A stretch of 64,000 nucleotides of DNA from Aquimarina muelleri DSM 19832 (GCF_000430665.1 NZ_AUML01000004.1:124001-188000), one strand, 5' to 3'. Counted from the stretch's first letter, positions 47,361-56,282 are shown. The notes: generated by a model not told the origin, from the sequence alone. Numbers and translations are program-made.

Positions 47361-47510
47361 ATATTGGGGCTTTGTTATTTTTATAACTATCTGGTTACAA
47401 ATTTAATATGAAAAATTCATGTTATAAAATGATTTTATGTTTTTTAGACTAAACGCTTTTTTTGAACGATGAAACACCCTTTTTTTTGTTAAAAACGGCA
47501 ATTCTTACAT

Positions 47511-47541
47511 AATATTTTTACGGTTTAACCGTAAAAATATT
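47511..47541. promoter_or_regulatory. 31-base near-perfect palindrome (ACGGTT-T-AACCGT core)
   Basis: AATATTTTTACGGTT (47511-47525) and AACCGTAAAAATATT (47527-47541) are exact reverse complements with one central base. It lies 55 bases past the stop of the GH3-like gene and about 150 bases upstream of the small exported-protein gene, both on the minus strand. It may terminate the GH3 transcript or be an operator for the next gene. There is no T-run outside the stem, which slightly favours a binding site. Confidence 0.4.
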
Positions 47542-47595
47542 TGATTATTTACCTAATACCTTCTTTTTAAAGGTCGTATAATGTTTTTTTTTAGG

Positions 47596-49125
47596 TTAAG
47601 AATAAGAATTAGTTTTATTCAAGTTGATAAGCTCTTCCATATAGGTTCGTTTATTAGATAGCCTAGGTATTTTATGTTGCCCTCCTAATTTGTTATTCTT
47701 TTTAAGCCAGTCATAAAAAAGATTTGGTCTTGCTACACGTATTTGAAGAATATTAAGTGTTGTATTGCAATATCTTTTAGCTTCGTAATCACTGTTTACT
47801 TGTTGTAAGTTTTGATCTAAGATATTTATGAACTCATTAATGTTTTCAGGGTGTTTTTTGAATTCTATAATCCATTCATGTGCACCTTTTTCTTTTTCTT
47901 TCATGAAAATTGGAGCTACAGTATAGTCTATGATTTCGGTATTAGTTGTTTGAATGGTTTTCCTAAGAGCTTCTTCTGCATTTTCGATAATAAGTTCTTC
48001 TCCAAAAACATTAATATGATGTTTGGTTCTTCCAGAAACTTTTATTCTATAAGGGTTTATGGAAGTGAAACGTACAGTATCTCCAATTTTATAACGCCAT
48101 AATCCTGCATTGGTAGTAATAATAATGGCGTAATTTTTATCAATTTCTACCTCGCTTAATGGAATTACTTTTTCATTATCAGAGCCATAAGTATCCATTG
48201 GAATAAATTCATAAAAGATTCCATAATCTAACATTAGCAATAGTTCTGAAGAGTTGTTGTGATCCTGAATTGCAAAAAAACCTTCAGAAGCATTGTATAT
48301 TTCATAATATTTAAAAGAACTTTCGGGCAAGATTTTTTGGTATTGATCTTTATATGGATCAAAATTTACTCCTCCATGAAAATATACTTCAAGATTATTC
48401 CATATTTTAAAGAGATTTTCACTTCCAGTAGTTTCTAAAACTTGATTAAGTAAAACTAGCATCCAAGAGGGAACACCTGCTAGGCTAGTTACATTTTCTT
48501 GAATAGTTTCGTTAACGATAGCCTTCATTTTAAATTCCCAATCACTCATTAAAGAGACTTCGTTATTTGGCGTAGAGCTATATTCTGCCCAAAAAGGCAT
48601 ATTGTCTATTATGATAGCAGAAAGGTCGCCATATGAGGTTCCATTCTCCTTATACAACTCTTTGCTGCCTCCTAATCGAAGGCTTTTTCCTGTAAATAAT
48701 TTAGAATTTTCATTATTATTAAGATACATACATAAAAGGTCCTTTCCTGCAGCAAAATGACAGCCTTCTAAAGATTCCTCACTAACGGGTATAAATTTGC
48801 TTTTTGAGCCAGTGGTACCACTTGATTTAGCAAACCACTTAATAGGAGTAGACCAAAAAATATTATGTTCTCCTAAGCGACTTCTTTCTATCATGGCTTC
48901 ATAGTCTTCATAAGATCTTATTGGAACTCGTTCTTTAAAAGTTTCATAATTGCTTATAGTAGCAAAATCATAGATTTTTCCAAATTCAGTATTTTTAGCA
49001 GTTTCCAATAGGACATGCAATAACTCTAGCTGAACCTCATTTGGATATTTGAGGAATAGTTCTATTTGATGAAAACGCTTTTTTAGAAACCAGCTGGCTA
49101 TAGAATTAACTAATGGGATTGGCAT
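47596..49125 (-). CDS. GH3 auxin-responsive promoter family protein (acyl-adenylate-forming)
   Basis: 509 residues. WFAKSSGTTGSKSKFIPVS is the phosphate-binding loop of the ANL-type adenylating enzymes in the GH3 branch, and LWRYKIGDTVRFTSINPYRIKVSGRTKHHINVFGEEL (first part LWRYKIGDTVRF) is the hinge and C-terminal lobe. Plant members join amino acids to hormones; bacterial ones presumably adenylate a carboxylic acid and conjugate it to an amine, substrates unknown. Cytoplasmic. Divergent from the DUF2797 gene across a 146-base gap. Confidence 0.88.
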   Translation of the reverse strand: MPIPLVNSIASWFLKKRFHQIELFLKYPNEVQLELLHVLLETAKNTEFGKIYDFATISNYETFKERVPIRSYEDYEAMIERSRLGEHNIFWSTPIKWFAKSSGTTGSKSKFIPVSEESLEGCHFAAGKDLLCMYLNNNENSKLFTGKSLRLGGSKELYKENGTSYGDLSAIIIDNMPFWAEYSSTPNNEVSLMSDWEFKMKAIVNETIQENVTSLAGVPSWMLVLLNQVLETTGSENLFKIWNNLEVYFHGGVNFDPYKDQYQKILPESSFKYYEIYNASEGFFAIQDHNNSSELLLMLDYGIFYEFIPMDTYGSDNEKVIPLSEVEIDKNYAIIITTNAGLWRYKIGDTVRFTSINPYRIKVSGRTKHHINVFGEELIIENAEEALRKTIQTTNTEIIDYTVAPIFMKEKEKGAHEWIIEFKKHPENINEFINILDQNLQQVNSDYEAKRYCNTTLNILQIRVARPNLFYDWLKKNNKLGGQHKIPRLSNKRTYMEELINLNKTNSYS

Positions 49126-49187
49126 TTTTTGATGTATATTTAACCAAAAATAGAATTAACTCATTTTATTATTAAATTGAGACAAAC

Positions 49188-49195
49188 TATTTTTG
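49188..49195 (+). promoter_or_regulatory. -7 element upstream of the DUF2797 gene
   Basis: TATTTTTG, a TAnnTTTG match on the plus strand, 76 bases before the ATG at 49272. A minus-strand match (CAAAAATA on the plus strand, 49145-49152) sits 20 bases before the divergent GH3 start. Neither has a TTG at the usual spacing. Confidence 0.35.
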
Positions 49196-49271
49196 GTAAG
49201 TGTGAATTAAAAACTAAAATAATAAAAATAATCACATTCTTCTTATACTATAGTTATATAACGAGATTTTT

Positions 49272-50066
49272 ATGCAATATACAGGGGTGCTTACAAAAAT
49301 GCGGACAGAATTAGAAGATCCGATTCAATATTATTTAATTTTTGAATCTGATTTCATTAATATGAACCAATTGTTAAATAAAAAAATTCAAATAGAATTT
49401 GTGAAATATCAATGCCTTGGTTGTGGAAAAAATAAAAAAATATTTAGACAAGGATATTGTTATGATGATTTTTATAATAAACCACAAGTAGGAGATTGGG
49501 TAATGCGACCAGAATTAAGTACTGCACATTTGGATATAGAGGATAGGGATATTGAGTTTGAAAAGAAAGCACAGCTTCAACCGCATATTGTTTATTTAGC
49601 TAATTCTAGCAATGTTAAAGTTGGGGTAACTCGAAAATCACAAATACCTACCAGATGGATAGATCAAGGAGCGCATGAAGCAATAGAGATTGTAGAGGTT
49701 CCTAATCGATATTTAGCAGGTATCACCGAAGTTGCCCTAAAAGAAAAGGTTGCAGATAAAACTAATTGGAGGACTATGCTTAAGAATGAAATAGTTGATG
49801 AAAATCTAGTTGAATTTAAAAATAAATTAAAGGATTTTATACCAGAGGAAGTAAAGGAGTATTTTATAGAAAATGGAAAAGAAACAGAGATTCATTTTCC
49901 TGTATTGCAATATCCAAATAAGTTAAAAAGTCTTAACCTAGAAAAAACACCAGAGTTTACTGGTGTTCTTAAAGGTATAAAAGGGCAGTATCTTATTTTT
50001 GAAGATAACACTGTTTTTAATGTTAGAAATAATGAAGGATATGTAGTTAATATGAAAATTTTCTAA
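49272..50066 (+). CDS. DUF2797 family protein
   Basis: 264 residues. QCLGCGKNKKIFRQGYCYDDFY carries a possible metal site (two Cys in LGCG... and GYC), and IVYLANSSNVKVGVTRKSQIPTRWIDQGA resembles the GIY-YIG-like core that defines the family. No signal peptide. Function not established; nucleic-acid or RNA-modification roles have been guessed for GIY-YIG folds. The stop overlaps the stop of the convergent decarboxylase gene, so there is no room for a terminator. Confidence 0.85.
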   Translation: MQYTGVLTKMRTELEDPIQYYLIFESDFINMNQLLNKKIQIEFVKYQCLGCGKNKKIFRQGYCYDDFYNKPQVGDWVMRPELSTAHLDIEDRDIEFEKKAQLQPHIVYLANSSNVKVGVTRKSQIPTRWIDQGAHEAIEIVEVPNRYLAGITEVALKEKVADKTNWRTMLKNEIVDENLVEFKNKLKDFIPEEVKEYFIENGKETEIHFPVLQYPNKLKSLNLEKTPEFTGVLKGIKGQYLIFEDNTVFNVRNNEGYVVNMKIF

Positions 50067-51523
50067 GTAGGATTTTTCTGAATCAGCTTTAGTTCTTCTT
50101 TCCCATATACTTCACATTGTTGTAATGTACTGTTTATATCATCAATAGTTGTTCTAGGGTTTATAAGACACATTCTTAATACAATTTGACCTTGTAAAAC
50201 GGTGGTTACTAATAACGCTTCTCTTGAATCTACTATCTTTTTAGAAATATTTTGATTAATAGAATCTAGTTCTTTTTCAGATAAACCTTGTCCAATAGGG
50301 TTATATCTAAAGTTTATTATTGCTAGTGTAGCAGGAGAAGTAATTTCCCAATAGGCACTGTTTCTTAAAATATCTTCTGTTTGCTCGGCAAGATCTATAT
50401 TGTATTGTATTGCTTTTTTAAATGACTCCAGCCCAAATGTTTTTATAGACATATAAAATTTTAGAGCACGAAAACGTCGGGTTAATTGGATGCCATGATC
50501 ATAAAAATTAATTTCAGACTCATTTCCTTCTATGTCTCTTAAATACTCTGGTTTTTCACTAAAAGTACTACTTAGCCAACTATGGTCTTTGATTAATAGG
50601 CAGCCTATTTCGTAGGGTTGATAGAACCATTTATGAGGGTCTACGGTTAATGAATCTGCTCGTTCTATACCTTTTAAAAGTAGTTTTCCTTTACTCGATA
50701 GTATAGCCGCACCTCCATAAGCACCATCTACATGCATCCATAAACCTTCTTTCTCACAGATATCTGCAATTTCATTTAAAGGATCTACTGTCCCAGTATT
50801 TGTGGTTCCAGCAGAAGCAATAAAACAGAAAGGCTGTAAGCCTTCGAGTCGATCTTTAGCGATCACATTTTTTAACTTATTTAGAGCAACTTTAAATTCT
50901 ATATCTGTTGGTATGATCCTAATCTGTTCCTTTTTAAAACCAATTACTTTTATAGCTTTAATATTAGAAGAATGTGCTTGATCTGATAGATAAATTATAG
51001 CTTTAGAAAAGTCATCTCCACATTTTATTCTTCTAGCTGTAACTAATGCTGTAAGATTTGCCATTGATCCACCACTGGTAAATATACCACCCCCTTTTTT
51101 TGTAGGGAATCCAAAAATATTAAGTAACCAGTTCATTACTATTATTTCTAATTCTGCAGCGGCTGGTGAAGCTGCCCAACCACCAGAAAAGATATTAAAC
51201 CCTGTTGCAATAGTATCCGCCATGGCGCTTATGTAGTTACTGGGGCCAGGTACAAAGGAATAGGATTTTGGATGCGATACAATGTTACTGTTTGGTATGA
51301 TATTATTCATTACAAAATCTAGAACTTCATTTGCAGGTGTGGGGTTGTCAGGAATATTTTCAGTCAGTAATGAATCCATTTCTTCTCTGGAAGCAAATGT
51401 TACTGGTTTTTTTGAGTTTTGAGTTTCAAAATGATTTACAATATGGTCGATAATTTTGTATCCATATTGTTGCATTTCTTCTTTTGATATTCTTAATTTA
51501 GAATTGAGGTCATCTCTAGTCAC
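50063..51523 (-). CDS. PLP-dependent decarboxylase (group II, aromatic-L-amino-acid type)
   Basis: 486 residues. PLP lysine Lys298 in SLTVDPHKWFYQPYEIGCLL; FTSGGSMANLTALVTARRI, ASAGTTNTGTVDPL and WMHVDGAYGGAA are hallmarks of the family. It decarboxylates an aromatic or acidic amino acid to an amine; which one cannot be told by eye. No amine transporter is nearby. Convergent with the DUF2797 gene, sharing 4 bases. Confidence 0.9.
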   Translation of the reverse strand: MTRDDLNSKLRISKEEMQQYGYKIIDHIVNHFETQNSKKPVTFASREEMDSLLTENIPDNPTPANEVLDFVMNNIIPNSNIVSHPKSYSFVPGPSNYISAMADTIATGFNIFSGGWAASPAAAELEIIVMNWLLNIFGFPTKKGGGIFTSGGSMANLTALVTARRIKCGDDFSKAIIYLSDQAHSSNIKAIKVIGFKKEQIRIIPTDIEFKVALNKLKNVIAKDRLEGLQPFCFIASAGTTNTGTVDPLNEIADICEKEGLWMHVDGAYGGAAILSSKGKLLLKGIERADSLTVDPHKWFYQPYEIGCLLIKDHSWLSSTFSEKPEYLRDIEGNESEINFYDHGIQLTRRFRALKFYMSIKTFGLESFKKAIQYNIDLAEQTEDILRNSAYWEITSPATLAIINFRYNPIGQGLSEKELDSINQNISKKIVDSREALLVTTVLQGQIVLRMCLINPRTTIDDINSTLQQCEVYGKEELKLIQKNPT

Positions 51524-52258
51524 AATACAATATATTTATTAAACTAATCAGCAAATATAGAATAGATAAAATAAAAAATACTTGTATAAATGTTTTAAAA
51601 AATAGTATTTTATAATACTAAAAATCTATTAATAGTTTAATAATTTGAAAAGCAGAAATAAGAATGAATACAATTTTTGTAGCTCTAAATATTTTTTCAA
51701 TGAAGAAGAAAAGCTTGTGATAGACTTTATCTGGTATCAAGCATAGTTGGGCTACGGTTTATATTTATTCTGAAATTGAGGAATAAAAAGAATATTTTAT
51801 TCGGGTAAATTCAAATGATAAATGGTATTACTATTGGATGTGGTATAGCTAATAAAAAAAAACTATGATTAACTTTAAATCAGAAAGTTTGGGTTTTGTA
51901 GTGTTTTTATTTGTAAAAAATACAAGAGATACACGAAGATCAAAAAATGTATACCAAAAAGTAATTTGTGTCCATCGGTTATCCTGAAAAAAAAATCAGA
52001 TGATTCTGGGTTAAAATTTAAAGAAAGGATGTTAGGGAAGATGTTTTCTTTTATGAAGGGGTTAATAATACCAATATTAGTACCTTGGAATAGATAAAAA
52101 ATATCAGCAAAATATATTGTTAATAATATGTTTTTTTACTTAGTAGTATCGTATAAATAATCTTACAAGCAAAAATTCAGGGTTTATAAAAATAAATAAC
52201 AATTATTAAACTGAATGTTGGGTGGATATGATGTAAAGGAATATTTACAAATTATTAT
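51524..52258. other. 735-base gap with a dispersed repeat
   Basis: It lies between the decarboxylase start and the stop of the first cassette's small protein gene, both minus strand. It holds repeat copy 1 (51694-51828). The remainder (51829-52258) is AT-rich with many stops; a 40-codon frame at 51865-51987 has no gene-like features. The gap looks like degraded or non-coding accessory DNA. Confidence 0.5.
51694..51828 (+). repeat. 135-bp dispersed repeat, copy 1, left of the cassette pair
   Basis: About 131 aligned bases match the reverse complement of 56420-56554 with roughly ten differences and one indel by eye. Shared blocks include TGAAGAAGAAAAGCTTGTG, CTGGTATCAAGCATAG and CAAATGATAAATGGTAT. 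Internal hairpin potential: TTTATTC/GAATAAA (near 51764-51787). In copy 2, CTTGAT/ATCAAG is perfect; here it carries one mismatch. Non-coding in all frames. Confidence 0.75.
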
Positions 52259-52708
52259 TTAAAAGTTACCGTTAATTCCGATTCTCATTTTTTTGATTAC
52301 TTCTTCAAAGTATAGAATGGTCCAAATTATTTTTTCAGTATCTGCATATGGTACTAATTCTTCTATGGTTTGCTTTGTTGTTTCTAAATTTTTTTGAGTA
52401 GAATGAGTGTTATTTCTTAAGGTTTTAACATGTCTTGAATCTTCTTTAATGCCAATGTCATTTAGTCTTATTCCTGGTTCATTAACTAAAGATAAAAAGG
52501 GTAGTATAATCATTATTTCTTCAACTCTATCTTGATACAATTTTATAAGATCTCCTTTTTTTAAAGTTTGTAATTCACTAATTGTATGAAATTTAGTTAT
52601 TTGACTTTTTTTTGTAAAAAAGATAGCATCAGATACTTCTTGAGCAACTACAATAGGGCTTATTGCAATAAAAACAATAAAGATAAAATTGGTAAATATT
52701 TTTGACAT
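52259..52708 (-). CDS. small exported helical protein, cassette 1
   Basis: 149 residues with a signal peptide (MSKIFTNFIFIVFIAISPIVVA, cleaved before QEVSD). It is about 55-60% identical by eye to the protein at 54468-54908. Shared blocks: FHTISELQTLKKGDLIKLY, LNDIGIKEDS, LVPYADTEKIIWTILYFEEVIKKMRIGINGNF (last 12 residues KKMRIGINGNF near-identical). The pattern is mainly helical, with no Cys. It follows the beta-helix gene by 61 bp. I do not recognise the family. Confidence 0.75.
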   Translation of the reverse strand: MSKIFTNFIFIVFIAISPIVVAQEVSDAIFFTKKSQITKFHTISELQTLKKGDLIKLYQDRVEEIMIILPFLSLVNEPGIRLNDIGIKEDSRHVKTLRNNTHSTQKNLETTKQTIEELVPYADTEKIIWTILYFEEVIKKMRIGINGNF

Positions 52709-52769
52709 AGTATTTATAGTGTATATTGTTTAGGTTTAAATTTATTTTTATGAAATTTAGAATAAAAAT

Positions 52770-54050
52770 TTATTGCATTACCATATAGTTGTTTAGGGAA
52801 CGCTTTAATTTAAATTTGGGAGCAATAACACTATTAGGATCACTAAATAAATCATTTACACTTACAAATTTCTCAGTAAATCTATTGTATTTCAAGATGT
52901 TTAAAGCTCCGTTAATTACTTTGTTGTTTGAATCAATACCTTTGCCATGAATATTAAAAAAGCTATTGTCCATCATAAAAGCTTTTTGAATTATAGCAAG
53001 AGAGGTGTATGATTGATCAAATTTTACTACATCAGAAAAGCCAGATATTTTGGAATTATGTATATAAGTAATTGCAGAGTTAGAAGCTGATATGGCTGCT
53101 GTTGTATGTTGATAATTAGTTTTGTCTGATAAGTTTATAAGATTAGCATTGGTTATTGTAACATCAGTTACAGCACTAGATTTTATAAAGCCAGTATCTT
53201 CATTAAATCCATCTAATTTAAGAGCATAAGATCCTTGAGGGCTATTTATGTAAGGGTGTCTAATGGCAAGAATGTTATTTAGATTACCCTTAAAGCCTTC
53301 AGTGATTTGGTAGTCATCTCCTTGAGCTTTAAAGGAAATTAATTTGCTTATGTTGTTTTTACCTCCACGAATATTATAAGAATCATTTCCAGAATAGCTA
53401 ACCATAATATCTTCTATGATAGAGGAGGTTCCTATACCGTATAATGACAGTCCATTAGATGCTATGCCATTTTTTGAAATATTGCCAGGAAACTCGATTC
53501 TTACATGTCTTAATATTGTAGTTTCTTCATCTACTTGATTTCCGCCATATACCGAATAAATTGGATTTAAATCTCCTTCGATTATACCGCTTCCAGATAT
53601 ACTATTTACTTTTCCAGATCCAGCAATTATAATGCCACCCCAATCTCCACTATTTCTGGATCTAGACGCTTTACTGGATGTAAAAACAATGGGGTAAGCT
53701 TTAGAGCCTACAGCGATTAGTTTTGATCCTTTCGTCATTATTAGACTTGCAGGATTTTTATAGTCACATCGTATTATGGTACCTTCTTGTATGGTTAAAG
53801 ATGCTCCATTGGTTACATATACCTTTCCAGATAATAAATAAACAACATCACTTCTTAGATAGGTGTGTTCTGAAATTATATTAGGTAATTTCTCTTCTGC
53901 TTCTGGATAACCAGTATTATTAGGAGCAAAATCTGTCCATACTTTAAGCCATCTGTCATTATTTTCATTAAAACCTTGTTGAGCATTAATTAAGGTGCAA
54001 TTGAAAGTTAACAGTAAAATAAAAGTTGTTATTAGAGAACATCTTTTCAT
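52770..54050 (-). CDS. secreted probable beta-helix protein, cassette 1
   Basis: 426 residues with a signal peptide (MKRCSLITTFILLLTFNCTLINA, cleaved before QQGFN). The mature protein is built of short strands at regular spacing: VVYLLSGKVYVTNGASLTIQEGTIIRCDY, then SLIMTKGSKLIAVGSKAYPIVFTSS and SGDWGGIIIAGSGKV (each segment partial), the pattern of a right-handed parallel beta-helix with bound-metal or glycan-binding turns. No T9SS tail and no lipobox. Paralogue of the protein at 54938. It may bind or cleave a polysaccharide, or be a surface protein; no catalytic residues stand out. Confidence 0.75.
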   Translation of the reverse strand: MKRCSLITTFILLLTFNCTLINAQQGFNENNDRWLKVWTDFAPNNTGYPEAEEKLPNIISEHTYLRSDVVYLLSGKVYVTNGASLTIQEGTIIRCDYKNPASLIMTKGSKLIAVGSKAYPIVFTSSKASRSRNSGDWGGIIIAGSGKVNSISGSGIIEGDLNPIYSVYGGNQVDEETTILRHVRIEFPGNISKNGIASNGLSLYGIGTSSIIEDIMVSYSGNDSYNIRGGKNNISKLISFKAQGDDYQITEGFKGNLNNILAIRHPYINSPQGSYALKLDGFNEDTGFIKSSAVTDVTITNANLINLSDKTNYQHTTAAISASNSAITYIHNSKISGFSDVVKFDQSYTSLAIIQKAFMMDNSFFNIHGKGIDSNNKVINGALNILKYNRFTEKFVSVNDLFSDPNSVIAPKFKLKRSLNNYMVMQ

Positions 54051-54062
54051 GATAGTGGTTTC

Positions 54063-54119
54063 TTTTGGGGGTTAAAACTTTTGGAGGAAATTTCTTTCTG
54101 CCAATTTATAGAATACTAA
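54063..54119 (-). promoter_or_regulatory. conserved upstream block of cassette 1
   Basis: TTTTGGGGGTTAAAA (54063-54077) and TATAGAATACTAA (54107-54119) have counterparts at 56225-56238 and 56270-56282 upstream of the cassette 2 beta-helix gene, at similar distances from the ATG. Conservation of both elements amid otherwise diverged spacer suggests a shared promoter or operator. Confidence 0.4.
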
Positions 54120-54195
54120 GATAAAAGAGTTTAGGTAAACTTGGTTACGTTTTTACCGCAAACTTTGTACGTTCATCGATATTTTAACATAATTT

Positions 54196-54234
54196 AACAC
54201 ATATACGTAGGATTTATTCCTACATATATGTGTT
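54196..54234. terminator. 17-bp hairpin between the cassettes
   Basis: Arms 54196-54212 and 54218-54234 (core GTAGGA / TCCTAC, outer AACACATATA / TATATGTGTT) pair with a single mismatch around a 5-base loop. It is 234 bases past the cassette 2 small-gene stop on the minus strand. A short T-rich tail lies on the plus side. Terminator or structural element; direction uncertain. Confidence 0.45.
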
Positions 54235-54467
54235 TGTTTTAATGACCTATTTAAAATTTCGAATCTTTTTTATAAAAAACGGATGATTTCTTACAGTATC
54301 TTAATGCTTGCTTTTAGAGGAATTTATATTTAAACACTTGTTTAAAATGAAAATAATAATAAATTATATCCTATAAATAGTATGTTTTTATTTTGAATAT
54401 GAGAGTGATACAAAAAATAAGATTGTCAGATAGTTAATTTTGTAAAATGATTATTTCTGAAGGAAAC

Positions 54468-54908
54468 TTAAAAATTTCCATTAACACCTATTCTAATCTT
54501 CTTGATGATTTCTTCAAAATATAGAATAGCCCAAACAATTTTTTCGGTATCAGCGTATGGTATAAATTCTGCAATTACACCTTTCGTGTTTTCCAATGCC
54601 TTTATAGTTATTGTATGATGCTTGTCTAATGATTTTAAATGATCTGAATTTTCTTTTATACCAATATCTGATAACTTGACCCCAGCTTCATTTGTTAAGG
54701 CTAAATAAGGTAGAATGATAGTGATTTCGTTAATTCGTTCCGTATAAAGCTTTATTAGGTCTCCTTTTTTTAAATCCTCTAATTCATCTATTGTATGAAA
54801 CTTATTAACTAAGTTTTTTTGATCAAAAAATATGTTTTTTTGACTTTGGGCAAAACTAGTACCTATTAAAAAAAGAGAGAAAAAAAATGTGCTAAGTAAT
54901 TTTATCAT
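54468..54908 (-). CDS. small exported helical protein, cassette 2
   Basis: 146 residues with a signal peptide (MIKLLSTFFFSLFLIGTSFA, cleaved before QSQKN). Paralogue of the protein at 52259-52708; the conserved core is FHTIDELEDLKKGDLIKLY, IILPYLALTNEAG, LSDIGIKENS and the C-terminal IRIGVNGNF. Helical, no Cys, function unknown. It follows its beta-helix partner by 29 bp, so they are one transcript. Confidence 0.75.
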   Translation of the reverse strand: MIKLLSTFFFSLFLIGTSFAQSQKNIFFDQKNLVNKFHTIDELEDLKKGDLIKLYTERINEITIILPYLALTNEAGVKLSDIGIKENSDHLKSLDKHHTITIKALENTKGVIAEFIPYADTEKIVWAILYFEEIIKKIRIGVNGNF

Positions 54909-54937
54909 TGGAGTAATTTTATTAGAGAAATTTAAAT

Positions 54938-56206
54938 TTATTGCATTACAGTATAATTTTCAGAATCTTTTAATGTAAACTTAGGATTCGTTTCATTAAA
55001 AGGATCTGTAAATAAATCCTCTGCATTTCTAAAATTGTTTGTATACATGTTGTATTTAAGTATCTGATCTCCATTTATTTTAGATTTATGTTTTGTTATA
55101 ATTGACATGCTGTGAACGTTAAAAACACTGTTTTCTAAGGAAAAATATTTTTGAAGATCTGAATACGATTGGTATGTTTTATCAAATTTAACAACGTTTG
55201 CAAATCCAGATATTTGAGAATCAACAATATTAAGATTAGCTAAGTTTTTAGAAGAAACAGCAGCGGTAGTGTACTTATAATTACTTTGATTAGATAAGTT
55301 TATTAATGTAGCATTTTTAATATGTATACTGGATAAAGATTCTGAAATAAGAAAGCCTTCTTTTTTATCATAACCATCTGCTTCGATAGCAAAAGAACCA
55401 CTAACGTCACTAATATAAGGATGTCTGATAGCTAAAATATTGTCTAGTTGTCCTTTATACCCTAATGTAAAATCGTAATCATCATCTTTTGCTTTATATG
55501 AAATAAGATTATGCATATTTACATTTCCTCCAAAACACTCAAAAGAATCATCTGAAGAAAAGCTTATCATAATATTATTGATAATAGAGTTGCTTCCTAA
55601 TGCATAAAGGGATAAACCATTTAATTCTTTAGATTGGTTAATTTTTTTTCCAGCAAACTCGATTCTGACATAAGTCATTATTGTTGTCATTTCATGCTCG
55701 TCTACGCCACCATATAATGAATATTGAGGCAGAAAATTTCCTTCTATGATTTTAGAAGCGGAAGGGGAGTTTATTTTTCCAGCTCCAGCAATTATAATAC
55801 CACCCCAGTCTCCCGATTTTCTATTTTTTTTTGGTTTATTTGAAGTAAAAACAATAGGGAATCCTTTTGTCCCTTTTGCAAGTAGTTTAGCTCCTTTTGT
55901 AACAACTAAACTGGCTACGTTTTCTACATTACATCTTATAGTTGTCCCTTCTTGTATTGTTAAAGTGGCATTATTGATTACGTATACATTTCCAGATAAT
56001 AAATAAGTCGTATCGTTTTTTAGGTATAGATCAGAGTCTATAATGTTAGGGAGTATTTTTTCTGGCTCAGGGTATTCTTGGTTATTGGGGTCAAAACTTG
56101 TCCAGCCTTTAGTCCAAGTCATTTGATTGTCATCAATCTTTGCTTGGGAAAAAGAAGTAAAGTAAAGAAAACAAGAAAAAACTAAGAGGATATTGTTTGA
56201 GTTCAT
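54938..56206 (-). CDS. secreted probable beta-helix protein, cassette 2
   Basis: 422 residues with a signal peptide (MNSNNILLVFSCFLYFTSFS, cleaved before QAKID). Architecture and many blocks match the protein at 52770: WTKGWTSFDPNNQEYPEPE, LTIQEGTTIRC, SGDWGGIIIAGAGK, ILAIRHPYIS and the C-terminal YTVMQ. A parallel beta-helix is inferred from the strand spacing. Same order and strand as the first cassette. Function unknown; export across the inner membrane is the only firm prediction. Confidence 0.75.
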   Translation of the reverse strand: MNSNNILLVFSCFLYFTSFSQAKIDDNQMTWTKGWTSFDPNNQEYPEPEKILPNIIDSDLYLKNDTTYLLSGNVYVINNATLTIQEGTTIRCNVENVASLVVTKGAKLLAKGTKGFPIVFTSNKPKKNRKSGDWGGIIIAGAGKINSPSASKIIEGNFLPQYSLYGGVDEHEMTTIMTYVRIEFAGKKINQSKELNGLSLYALGSNSIINNIMISFSSDDSFECFGGNVNMHNLISYKAKDDDYDFTLGYKGQLDNILAIRHPYISDVSGSFAIEADGYDKKEGFLISESLSSIHIKNATLINLSNQSNYKYTTAAVSSKNLANLNIVDSQISGFANVVKFDKTYQSYSDLQKYFSLENSVFNVHSMSIITKHKSKINGDQILKYNMYTNNFRNAEDLFTDPFNETNPKFTLKDSENYTVMQ

Positions 56207-56224
56207 AGCTGAGGGGAAATTTAA

Positions 56225-56282
56225 TTTTGGGGTTAAAATTATGATTATATATATACTTATATTGTAGGTTATAGATTACTAA
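56225..56282 (-). promoter_or_regulatory. conserved upstream block of cassette 2
   Basis: TTTTGGGGTTAAAA (56225-56238) and TATAGATTACTAA (56270-56282), the counterparts of the motifs upstream of cassette 1. The second motif is 63 bases from the ATG here and 56 bases in cassette 1. Likely co-regulated promoters; no known consensus recognised. Confidence 0.4.

Larger units (their letters stand above)
54051..54467. other. 417-base gap between the two cassettes
   Basis: Near the cassette 1 start it holds TTTTGGGGGTTAAAA (54063-54077) and TATAGAATACTAA (54107-54119), both repeated in the same order upstream of cassette 2. Farther on is the hairpin 54196-54234. The rest, up to the stop of the cassette 2 small gene, has no recognisable feature. 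Confidence 0.5.

Noticed and set aside
51865..51987. 40-codon open frame in the 735-base gap
   Set aside because: Unremarkable length for AT-rich DNA, no ribosome site, no domain-like composition, and it lies next to non-coding repeat DNA.
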